Below the pieces are notes generated by a model, which was not told the origin of the DNA, made no database searches, and saw only the letters and a list, made by a program, of their open reading frames with translations. A program made the translations under genes and the position numbers. Source: Ehretia macrophylla (taxonomy: Eukaryota > Streptophyta > Magnoliopsida > Boraginales > Ehretiaceae). From it: a DNA stretch of 64,000 nucleotides. This document shows positions 47,825 through 59,190 of this stretch, in pieces. The stretch lies in contig CM075770.1 in NCBI GenBank assembly GCA_037974665.1, positions 63,623,850 to 63,687,849 on the forward strand. Direction: 5' to 3'. The number at the start of each line of letters is the position of its first letter. Position 1 is the stretch's first letter.

Positions 47825-48384
47825 CCTTTTCAATTGTTTTTGCTTCGGTTAGGCTTGCCAAGATGTTTTATCCATCACATTTCTATTACCTAATCCCACT
47901 GCACCTTGGGCAAGACAACTTTGCTTCACGTAGAGGCTGGGCCCGCAAACCGAGGGTGTAGGGCTTGTAACCAGGTCTCTGTCGCTCCGGTGCCTATAAC
48001 TTTTGATCCGTAAGGAGTTATGCGGTGCACAACATACCATTAGAAAGCTCTCCGAGAGCTCAACAATAGGGGCAGCAAGCCTGCTCAACTGCGCCTATTT
48101 TTGGAGCTCAAAATCAAACGTTTTCATTAGTTTCAAGCTACTTTTCTGATTTTGTGCTATTTTTTCATCACGGATCGTACGTCGTGAGCCGCGAAAAGGA
48201 TGATAACCTAACTCAAGGGACATTATAGGGCCCTACAATGCGTCGATATCTCGTCTTGCGAGGATGTTGCATTGTTAAAGCGGATGGGTTGTCGTTAAGC
48301 CCATTGGGCCTTTTGAATAGGCCATCTCTCGGGGCTGCGACTGTGAACCGTCAACACATAAGGGATTTGTGCCCTCAACATGAC

Positions 48385-48503
48385 GGGTGCCATCATACCA
48401 AAACTAATGCACCAGATCCCATCAGAACTCTGAAGTTAAGCGTGCTTGGGCGAGCGTAGTAGTAGGACGCTTGACCCCCTAGGAAATCCTCGTGTTACAC
48501 CCC
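48385..48503 (+). rRNA. 5S rRNA gene, array copy 20
   Basis: Full-length 119 nt with 13 differences, the most diverged full-length copy. Box C carries T84C, G86C and G87T. Confidence 0.91.
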
Positions 48504-49064
48504 CATTTTCAATTTTTTTTTGCCTCGGTTAGGCTTTCCAAAATGCTTTATCCATCACATTTTTATTACCAAATCACACGGCACCTTGGGCAACACAACT
48601 TCGCTTCACGTAGAGGTTGGGCCCGCAAACCAAGGGCGTGGGGCTTATGACCAGGTTTCTGTCGCTTTGGAGCCCATAACTTTTGATCCGTAAGGAGTTA
48701 CACGGCGCACAACATACCGTTGGAAGGCTCTCCGAGAGTTCTACGATAGGGAAAGCAAACTTGCTCGGTTGTGCCTATTTTTGTAGCCCGAAATCAAATG
48801 TTTTCAACAGTTTCGGGCCATTTTTCTTCTTTTGCGCTGTTTTTCTATCCCGGATCGTACGTCGTGAGTTACGGAAAGGACGACAACCTAACTCGCGGGA
48901 CACTATAGGGCCCTACAACATGTCGATATCACATCTTTCAAGGATGCGACATTGTTGTAGTGGATGGGTTGTCATTAAGCCTATTGGGCCTGTTGAATGG
49001 GCTATCTCTCTGGGCTGTGATTGTGAATCGTCAACAAATATGGGATTTATCCCCTCAACATGAT

Positions 49065-49183
49065 CGGTACGATCATACCAGCACTAATGCACCAGATCCT
49101 ATCAGAACTCCGAAGTTAAGCGTGCTTGGGCGAGAGTAGTAGTAGGATCGGTGACCCCCTGGGAAGTCCTCGTGTTGCACCCC
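49065..49183 (+). rRNA. 5S rRNA gene, array copy 21
   Basis: Full-length 119 nt; six differences (G1C, G5A, G30A, C36T, C78G, G85C). C78G is shared with copy 20. Confidence 0.93.
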
Positions 49184-49742
49184 CCCTTTTCAATTGTTTT
49201 TACCTCGGTTAGGCTTGCCAAGATGCTTTATCCATCACATTTTATTACCGAATCCCATGGCACCTTGGGCAAGACAACTTCGCTTCACGTAGAGGTTGGG
49301 CCTGCAAACCAAGGGCGTAGGGCTTGTGACCAGGTCTCCGTCGCTCCGGTGCCCGTAACTTTTGATCCGTAAGGAGTTACGCGGTGCAAAGCATACCATT
49401 AGAAAGCTCTCTGAGAGCTCTACAATGGGGGCAGCAAGCCTGCTCTACTGCGCCTATTTTGGAGCTCAAAATCAAACGTTTTCATTAGTTTCAGGCCACT
49501 TTTCTGCTTTTGTGCTATTTTTCCATCCCGGATCGTACGTCATGAGCCGCGAAAAGGATGACAACCTAACTCGAGGGATATTATAGGGCCCTACTATGCG
49601 TTGATATCACGTCTTGAAAGGATGTTGCGTTGTCGAAGCGGATGGGTTGTTGGTAAGCCAATTGGGCCTTTTGGATGGGCCATCTCTCGGGGCTGGGACT
49701 GTGAACCGTTAACACATAAGGGATTTGTATCCTCAACATGAC

Positions 49743-49861
49743 GGGTGCGATCATACTAGCACTAATGCACCAGATCCTATCAGAATTCTGAAGTTAAGCG
49801 TGTTTGGGCGAGTGTAGTACTAGGATGGGTGACCCCTTGGGAAGTCCTCGTGTTGCACCCC
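49743..49861 (+). rRNA. 5S rRNA gene, array copy 22
   Basis: Full-length 119 nt; eight differences including C61T in box A and C95T. Confidence 0.93.
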
Positions 49862-50419
49862 CCTTTTCAAATTTTTTTCCCCCGTTAGGCTTGCCAAGAT
49901 ACTTTGTCCATGACATTTCATTTACCAAATCCCACGGCACCTTGGGCAAGACAGCCTTACTTCACGTAAAGGCTGGGCCTGCAAACCGAGGGCGTGGGGC
50001 TTCTGACCTAGTCTCCGTCGCTCCGGTGCCCATAACTTTTGATCCGTAAAGAGTAACGCGGCGCACATCATGCTGTTGGAAAGTTCTCTGAGAGCTCTAC
50101 GATGAAGGCATCAAGCCTGCTCAGCTGCGCCTATTTTTGGATCCCAGAATCGAACGTTTTCATTAGTTTTGGGGCACTTTTCTACTTTTGCACTGTTTTT
50201 GCATCCTGTATCGTACGTTGTGATCAACGAAAAGAATGACATCCTAACTCACGGGAAATTATAGGGCCGTACAATGCATCAATATCTCGTCTTGCAAGGA
50301 TGCTGCGTTGTTGAAGTGGATGGGTTGTCGTTAATCCTATTGGGCATTTTGAATGGGCCATCTCTCTGGGCTGAGACTGTGAACAGTTGACACATTAGGG
50401 ATTGTGCCCTCAATATGAC

Positions 50420-50536
50420 GAGTGCGATCATACCAGCACTAATGCACCGGATCCTATCAGAACTCTGAAGTTAAGCGAGCTTGACGAGAGTAGTACTAGG
50501 ATGGTTGCCCCTTGGGAAGTCCTCGTGTTGCACCAC
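50420..50536 (+). rRNA. 5S rRNA gene, array copy 23
   Basis: 117 nt: single-base losses in the GGG at 64-66 and at A90, the first next to box A and the second in box C, plus seven or eight substitutions. Probably non-functional. Confidence 0.9.
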
Positions 50537-51096
50537 CCTTTTCAATTTTTTTTGCCTCGGTTAGGCTTGCCAAGATGCATTATCCATCACCTTTCTATTA
50601 CCGAATCCCACGGTACATTGAGCAAGAAAACTTCGCTTCACGTAGAGGCTGGGCCTGCAAACCTAGGGCGTGGGGCTTGTGACCAGGTATCCGTCACTCT
50701 GGTGCCTATAACTTTGGATCCGTAAGGAGTTACATGGCGTACAACATACCGTTGGAAAGCTCTTCGAGGGCTCTACTATAGGGGCAGCAAGCCTTCTCAG
50801 TTGTGCCTATTTTTGTAGCCCAAAATCAAACATTTTCATCAATTTCAGGCCACTTTTCTTCTTTTGCGCAGTTTTTCTATCCCGGATCGTACGTCCTGAG
50901 CCGCGAAAAGGATGACAACCTAACTCCCAGGATATTATAGGGCCCTACCATGTGTCGATATCTCGTCTTGCGAGGATGCTACTTTGTTGTAGCAGATGGG
51001 TTGTCGTTAAGCCCATTGGGCCTTTTGAATGGGCCATCTCTCAGGGCTGGGACTGTGAACCGTCAACAGATAAGGGATTTGTACCCTCCACATGAC

Positions 51097-51215
51097 GGGT
51101 GAGATCATACCAACCCTAATGCACTGGATCCCATCAGAACTCCGAAGTTCAGCGTGCTTAGGTGAGAGTAGTACTAGGATGGGTGACCCTGTGGGAAGTT
51201 CTCGTGTTGCACCCC
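51097..51215 (+). rRNA. 5S rRNA gene, array copy 24
   Basis: Full-length 119 nt; ten differences, with A54C and G64A in box A and C94T, C95G in box C. Confidence 0.92.
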
Positions 51216-51775
51216 CCCTTTTCAATTTGTTTTGCGTCGGTTGTGCTTGCCAAGATTATTTATCCATCACATTTCTATTACCGAATCCCACGGCACCTTG
51301 GGCAAGACAACTTTGCTTCACGTAGAGGCTGGGCCCATAAACTGAGGGAATGAGGCTTGTGACCCGGTCTCCGTCGCTCCGGTGCCCATAACTTTTGTTC
51401 CGTAAGGAGTAACGCGGCGCATAGCATACCGTTGGAAAGCTCTTCAGGAGCTCTACGACGAAGGCATCAAGCTTACTCGGCTGTGCCTATTTTCAGAGCC
51501 CAAAATAAATGTTTTCATCAATTTTGGGCCACTTTTCATCTTTTGCACTATTTTTCCGCCCCGGATCACACGTCGTGAGTAGCAAAAAGGACAACAACCT
51601 AACTCGTAGGACATTCTCGGGCCCTACAATGCGTTGATATCTCGTCTTGCAAGGATGCTGCGTTGTTGAAGCAGTTGGGTTGTCGTTAAGCCCATTGGGC
51701 ATTTTGAATGGGCCATCTCTCTGGGATAGGACTGTGAACCGTCAACACATAAGAGATTTGTGCCCTAAACATGAT

Positions 51776-51850
51776 GGGTGCGGTCATACCAGCACTAATG
51801 CACCGGAACCCTTCAGAACACCGAAGTTAAGCGTGCTTGGGCAAGAGTAG
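51776..51850 (+). rRNA. 5S rRNA gene, array copy 25, cut by element F
   Basis: Nucleotides 1-75 are present (five differences), then element F begins. The 3' part of the gene should lie beyond F, outside the window. Confidence 0.92.
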
Positions 51851-54800
51851 TATCACGCCCCAACCCGGCCTATAGGGTTAGACTAGGGTGTGAACTAACA
51901 TTCAAGTAATATCACGTACTTAGCTGTTTATGAAGATTAACACCTAATGATTTAGCCTAAACTCCAAAGTTTTTCCGGAAAACCGACAGCATAACTGCTG
52001 TAATTGGCCATTTGGTTTAACCTAATTCTCTAAATGCCTCAAAATTTACCATCTCAAATTCATTTCCAACTAAGATTACTATTTTACCATCAATTGAATT
52101 GCCTATTGGTTATTTCGACGTCCCGTTTGATTTATAACCTAGCATGATACTATGTCTCGTTTGTTTATTTGTCCTCATTACAAATATACCTGTTGATCTT
52201 AACTCAATAGCAAGTACCTGTTAAGATTGGATAAATTCATTTACTTAGTTCTTAACTAAAGGGTCATAACCTAAGATAGATACTAGCGGTGATAAAAGCA
52301 AAACGATCATAGTAGTGTTATGTCTAGCATCATTCTACTTAATATAAGTACAAACCAAAATTAGACCCCAAATTACAACGGGGGTCTTTTACATCACGAC
52401 ATCGGGCAACATAAAAGGAAATAGTCTTCAAGTAACATAAAGTTCACAAGTAGTCACATTCAAGCAAACAAACAATGACAGGCAGTCACTCCAGAGGTTC
52501 ATCATTAGGCACACCATCCTCGGGTACCTGTTCTGGGTCTTCTTCACCTGAGATGATAAAAGAGGGTAAGTCTTTATGAGCTCAGCGATGGGGAACGAGA
52601 AATAAGTTTTGAAATTCATTTTTCAGTTCAACTTATGAAAAATCCTTTTTGCAAGCATGAACACGACAGAATATAAGTACAGAAACAGGGATACCGGTCT
52701 TTCTTCCCCGAGGTTCTCTAGGAACCAAGCGAGAGTACTTATACACATAGTAAAAAGGATACAGTGAGCTTTTGCTCTCAGATCAGTTCCAGGATCAGTT
52801 GTTGCGGCCGACTTCAAATCATTCCCCAAACACGCCAGGTGGGTGTACTCCAGATGTACCCCGAAATCCTACGACCCAACTCTCCGAGGAAGTCTAGCCC
52901 CCAAGCGAGAGAGGGAATGGGACCATGGTAGTCACGGGTGCACCGGCAAGCCCGACGCCGCCCGGTATGCGTGATCGCTACCATGCCAACAGGAAAGGTT
53001 GCAACCTTGTATGCAATGCACATTCATGACAGGTAATATATCACAGTAGGAGGACAACAAAGTAGGTTGCCTCCGGACAGTCATAAGATTGCACATTGAT
53101 AGGTAAACAAGCAGGGCACGATAAGACAGGAAATTTCACTTGAAAGACATATAGAGTTATATGAAAATTAAACGGGCAGCCATGCAACATATGTAAAACA
53201 GGCCATATAACTCATTAAGAAGCCCACGTGATCAAGTGATAAGATTATTCAACATGCAATGACATCAATCATGGGTTCGGGTGCAAGAAAAGCTTATTTG
53301 TCAACATGCAATGGTCAAAATCACATTTGAAGTTATAAGACATTTACGTGCAGCCCACTAAGCATATAATTCTCACACAATATCCAATTGATCAATACTT
53401 AGCAAAACTACCTAGTCATTAGGGTTTCCATTTCATGTATATTCGTGCAATTTGAGCCTCAACCCAACTCAAAGTCAATCTCAAACCATGCATTATTTAA
53501 TTCAACATCCTCAAACATTCAAAACAGTCCACACATCATCCCGTAGCTACAACCCCAAGCATTTAATTCAACAAGAGGAGTCACAACAATTTTTCTAAGC
53601 ACAACATTAAGTGAAACCCTTACTGCAATAGGCTGTCTTCTCACAATCAATCGGATAAGCAAAAAATCTCCAAATTCAGTGAATAAGATTTCAAATTAAA
53701 TCTTAAAAAGTTAACTAAAATCAGAAACAAACCTTGCATCAATTGGAGTTTGGGATCATTAGATATAGCCGAAACAGTGGAATAGCACAAAACTGTCCAG
53801 ATTTGCACACTTTTCAGAAATTGGCGTTTTTGAGGTCCTTAGGGTCAGTTTTAGCCTTGGTCCATTTCTGACAAAATTTTCTAGAACTGAAAAATATAGT
53901 AGCACACCAAATTTCATGCATTTTGGACATCATTTACTAAGTCAAATATGGTTCGTTCCACAAGGTCAGTGCATCTGCCAAAACCTGCTTCATTTTTTCA
54001 GATTTCCAGATTTGGTCACATTTTAAAGATTTGCCATTTTGAGGACCTTAGATTCAAAATTAGCTTCAGCCTATTTCTGGGAAAAATGTTCAAAACTGTC
54101 CAAAATAGTCATCTACCAAATATCATTTATTTTCAACATCATTTTCCTAGCTAAACTTACCTCGAAACAGACTGGTCAGAGAGCTGTCAACAATTTCGAC
54201 TTCACCTAGCATCATTTTCAAGCCAAGATCTTGCCATGCATGGTTGTTTAAGCTTATGAACGACCATATAACTCAAGTACAGAAGCAAATTAACAAATTT
54301 ATGAGCATGCATGTGGATTTTTGAAGAGTTTTCAAAAGGTTTTAGCCCTCACCTTAGCAATCAACCAAAAGATGCTCAAAACCTTGTTGAAGCTCAAATC
54401 TCTTCTTCTCCTTTGTCTAGCCAAAAACCCAACTAGCTTTTCTCTATTTTTCCTAGCTTAGTGATCAAACTCTTAGCACATGCATGAGGTTATAACATGA
54501 AGAAAAGAAATGGATGCCAAGAAGCTCACCTAGGCCGAATAGAAGTCTTCAAAGCACATGCAAGTGTGATTTTCACTTCTTAGCTAGCTCGGTTGTGGTT
54601 CTTTGCTTGTGGCTTGCTAAGTTTAGCTATGGTGTGAAGAAGAGAGCTATGGAGATGAAGAACTCAGCCAAGGCCGAGAATGAGAGAGGAAAATGAGAGG
54701 GGAGAGAGAAAGAGTGAGAGAGAAATGAAGAAATAACAAACAAATGAAGCCTTTTGCAAATTTGAGGAGCATGTCGGCCTTGGGCTTCCAAATTCAGCAT

Positions 54801-55190
54801 TTTGTGTCTTCAATGTGCAATTTAAAATTCCTAGGATGGGCAAGGATGATGTGGCCGAAAATAGTGTGCAAATGGTTGGGTTTTTGAGCAATTTTTTAAG
54901 CATTTGTGTCATAGAATGTCTTAATGTGTCTAGGAATTAAATTAAATTGAATAAGCATGCACAAAGGCCACCTAGTGGTCGGCCAAGCATGTGGGAAATT
55001 ATGAAATTTTGTCTTGGTTGAGCTTATTTTATTGCATGTGTTTGGAAGTGCAAAAGAAAAGGAATAAAGAATGAAGAATGTTTAGTGTTTGGTGCATTTT
55101 TTGTCTTCTAGTGAGTTGAATTAGGATTATTATATTGATAGTGGATTTTGAAGGATTGTTTAATAGTCTAGTGCTCCGTGTAAGATGTCA

Positions 55191-55195
55191 CGCCC
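55191..55195 (+). repeat. Target-site duplication of solo LTR G, left copy (TAAGA)
   Basis: TAAGA is repeated exactly at 58954-58958. Removing G restores the LTR reading CGTGTAAGATGCTTTC seen at the same place in the LTRs of A and E. Confidence 0.95.
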
Positions 55196-58100
55196 CAACC
55201 TGGCATATGAAGGTTAGACTAGGGTGTGATCTAAACATTCAAGTCACGTCTCGTACTTAACCGTTCATGAAGATTTAACACTTAACGTCTTGGCCTAAAC
55301 TCCAAAATTTTTCTGTAAACCGGCAGCATAACGGCTGTAATTGGGCTATTTGGTTTGACCTAATTCTCTAAACTCCTCAATTATTCCAATCATTAATCCA
55401 ATTCCATTAAGGACTCCTATTTGTCACCAACCGATTTGCCTACTAGTTTATCTTGAAAGTCTCGTTTGGTTAATAAACCTAACATGATAACGATGTCCCG
55501 TTTATTTGTCAATTTCCTATCATGCAAGTACCTATAATCCTTTAGTTTGCAAATGAGCACCTAAGTGAAATTAGATAGAATTAACTTAGTTGATTGTTCA
55601 TCTAGTGGTTTGAATGCCTACGATAACTACTAATTAAGAAAACGAAAGCAAACAACCAAATAAAAGTTCATCCGGTTATAAATAATACAATCTCAGAATT
55701 AGACCCAAATTACAACGGGGTCATTTACATCAATAAACAACGAGCAACATAAAAGAAATAGTCTTCAAGTAGCATAGTTCACAAATAGCCATAATCACGC
55801 AAAGCACACAAGACAGGCAATCACTCCAAGGAATCATCGTTAGGCACATCGTTCTCGGGTACCTGTTCTTGATCTTCTTCACCTGAGAAGAGGGTGAGTC
55901 CTTATGAACTCAGCGAGAGGGAACGAGAAATAAGTTTTGAAACTCATTTTCCAGTTCAACTTATGAAATCCTTTTGCAAGCATGAATATAACAATAATAC
56001 AAGTATAAGAACAGAAATACCAGTCTTTCCTCCCCGTGGTTCTCTAGGAACCAAACGAGAGTACTTATACACATAGTAAAAAGGATACAGTGAGCTTTTG
56101 CTCTCAGATCAGATTCGGAATCAGTTGTTGCGGCCGACTTCAAATAACCCCAAAATACGCTAGGTGGGTGTACTCCGGATGTACCCCGAAATCCTACGAC
56201 CCAACTCTCTGAGGAAGTCTGGCCCCCAAGCGAGAGAGGGAAGGGGACCACGGTAGTCATGGGTGCACCGGCAAGCTCGATGCCGCCCGGTGTGTGTGAT
56301 CGCTACCATGCCGACAGGAAAGGTTGCAACCTTGTATGCAATGCACATTTATGACAGGTAATATATCACAGTAGGAGGACAACAAAGTAGGTTGCCTCCG
56401 GACAGTCATAAGATTGCACATTGACAGGTAAACAAGTAGGGCACGATAAGACAGGTAATTTCACTTGAAAGGCATATAGAGTTATATGAAAATTAAACGG
56501 GCAGCCATGTAACACAAGTAAATCAAGCCATATAACTCATTACGAAGTCCACGTGATCAAGTGATAAGATTATTCAACATGCAATATCATTTACGTGGGT
56601 TCGGGTGCGAGAAAAGCTCATTTGTCAACATGCGATGATCAAATTCACATTTGAGGTTATAAGGCATTTACGGGCAGCCCACTAAGCATATAATTTCCAC
56701 AAAATATCCAAATGATCAACACTTAACAAGACTACCTAGTCATTAGGGTTTCCATTTCATGCTTAACCGTGTGATTAAACCCTAAGTCAACTCTAAATCA
56801 TTCTCAAGTCATGCATCATTCAATTCAAACATCTTCAAGTACTCAAAACAGTCCACACAACATCCCAACACCACAATTCCAAGCAATTAGTACCACAAGA
56901 GAGGTTACAACAATTTTCCAAGCATATAACTAAGTGAAACCCTTACTGCAATAGGCTGTTTTCTCACAATCAATAAGATAATCAAACAATATCCAAATCC
57001 AGTGAATAAGATGTCAAGTTAAAGCTTAAGAAATTAACAAAAATCAGAAACAAACCTTGCATCAATGGGAGTTCGGAAGCATTAGATATAGCCTAAACAG
57101 TGAGAAAGCACAAAAGTGTCCAGATTTGGACACATTTCGATAATTGACGTTTTTGAGGTCCTTAGGGCGAGATTTAGCCTTAGTCCATTTGTGACAAAAA
57201 TGTCCAGAACTGAAAATTATAGCCGCATACGAAATTTCATGCATTTTTGACATCATTTACTAATTCAAATCTGGTTCGTTCTACAAGGTCAGTGCATCTG
57301 CCAAAACCTGCTTCATTTTTCCAGATTTCCAGATTTGGATACATTTTAAAGATTTACCATTTTGAGGACCATAGAGTTAGAATTAGCTCTGGCCTATTTC
57401 TTTGAAAAATGTTCCAAACTGTCCAACCGAGTCACCTACCAATTTTCATGCATTTTCAACATCATTTTCCTAGCTAAACTTACCTCGAAAAAAGCTGGTC
57501 AGAGAGTTGTCAACAATCCGACTTCACCTAGCATCACTTTCAAGCCAAGATCTTGCCATGCATGGTTGTTTAAGCTTATGAACGACCATATAACTCAAGT
57601 ACAGAAGCAAAGACATACATTCATGAGCATGCATGTGAATTTTTGAAGGATTTTCAAAAGGTTTTAGCCCTCACCTTAGCAATCAACCAAGAAGATGCAC
57701 AAAAACTTGTTGAAGCACAAATTTCTTCTTCTTCCTTGCTTAGCCAAGACTCCACCCGATTTCTCTCTATTTTTCCTAGCTTAGTGGCCAAGTTCTTAGT
57801 ACATGCATGTGGTTAGAACAAGAAGAAAAGAAATGGAAGCTAGGAAACTCACCAAGGCCGAAAATGGTGACTCAAAATGCTTGCATGTGTGTTTCTTGCA
57901 TCCTAGCTTGCTTGGGTGAGTTTCTTTGCTTGTTGTTTGTCTTGATGCACCATAGGATGATGAAGATGAGCTAAGGGATGAAGAAACTCAGCCCAAAACC
58001 GAGATGGAGAGAGAAGAATGAGAGGGAGAGAGAGAAATGTGAGGAGAATGAGAGAAATGAAAGAAAAATGAGGCTTTTTGCAAAAGTTGATGCATGGGTT

Positions 58101-58953
58101 CAGCCTTGAGCTTAGCAATTCTGATTTTTATGTCTTCAAGAGGCATTTTGAAATTCCTAGCATGGGCAAGGAGCACTTGGTCGAAAATGGTGTGCATTGG
58201 GTAGGGTTTTGGGGCTATTTTTTATGCATTTGTGTCATAATATGTCATAGATTGTCTAGGACTAATTTTTTATGCATTTGTGTCATTAGAATTGTCATAG
58301 GAATGTTGAGAAATTAGGGAATCTAGGTAGAATAAAATATAGAAATGTTTGTTGATGAGTTGAATTATGAATAGAATAATAGTTAGTGGAAAATGTAGGA
58401 ATAGTTTAGTATTATTTTATTGTTAGTGGAGTTTGTAGAGAATTTGAATTAGGAATATAATATTGGTTAGTGGATTGTGTAGGATTATTTTATTGTCTTG
58501 TGCTTTGTGTAGGATTCTTTCTTGATTAACGTGGTGGCACGGATTCCTAGGTCTAGGGCACGAATTACGAGGTAGACACGAACTACGAGGCTAATGCACA
58601 TACTTCAAGACTAATGCACGCAATCCTAGGTGAATGCACGTAAACCAATGCAAGGCACGTAATTCAATGCAATGCACGCAAATCAAGGCACGACTTTATA
58701 TCTAGGTTAAGGTACGCAATTCAAGGTTAGGACACACGAAACGAGATAACGCACGTACATCGAGGTCAGGGCACGTATATCTAGGTATCACACGTCAGTC
58801 AGGGATTAGGGCACACTATTCTAGGTCAAGGCACGTGTGACAAGGTATGCACGAAAACCAAGACAGGACATGTAATCCAAGGTCGGTCATATAATTAAGG
58901 GTCTATGGCACGCAAATCGAGGTATGACACGTTATTCGGGGTCGGACCTCACA
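55196..58953 (-). mobile_element. Solo LTR G nested in the LTR of element F, 3,758 bp
   Basis: From TGTCACGCCCC to GGACCTCACA with a perfect TAAGA duplication and no interior. It belongs to the same superfamily but a distinct subtype, with an enlarged terminal zone of CACG-core repeats (about 58545-58950). The hairpin module is at 56166-56187. It must postdate F. Confidence 0.95.
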
Positions 58954-59190
58954 TAAGATGCTTTCTTTATTAGCGTGAAGACACGCTTTTCTAGGTCTAG
59001 GGCACGCACTACGAGGTAGGACACGAACTATGAGACGAATGCACGTTTTTTAAGTAAATGCACGCAACCCTAAATGAATGCACATAATTCAATGCATGGC
59101 ACATAAAATGAACACAATTCTTAAACCTAGGGCATGGCATGCAAATCTAGGTTAGGGCGCACGAAGTGAGGTTTCGCACGCAAATTGGGG

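Larger units (their letters stand above)
45435..51850 (+). repeat. 5S rDNA array block V (copies 16-25)
   Basis: Ten 5S genes, the last cut by element F. Spacing is 677-680 bp except 514 bp after copy 16, where about 165 bp of spacer is missing (junction near 46080), and the shortened unit around copy 19. Confidence 0.95.

Noticed and set aside
8400-51850. The 5S sequences as parts of Cassandra-type TRIM elements, whose LTRs contain a 5S-like promoter.
   Set aside because: The copies are full length, tandem, in one orientation and spaced by a homologous spacer of about 550 bp, with no PBS or PPT between them. That is ordinary 5S rDNA.
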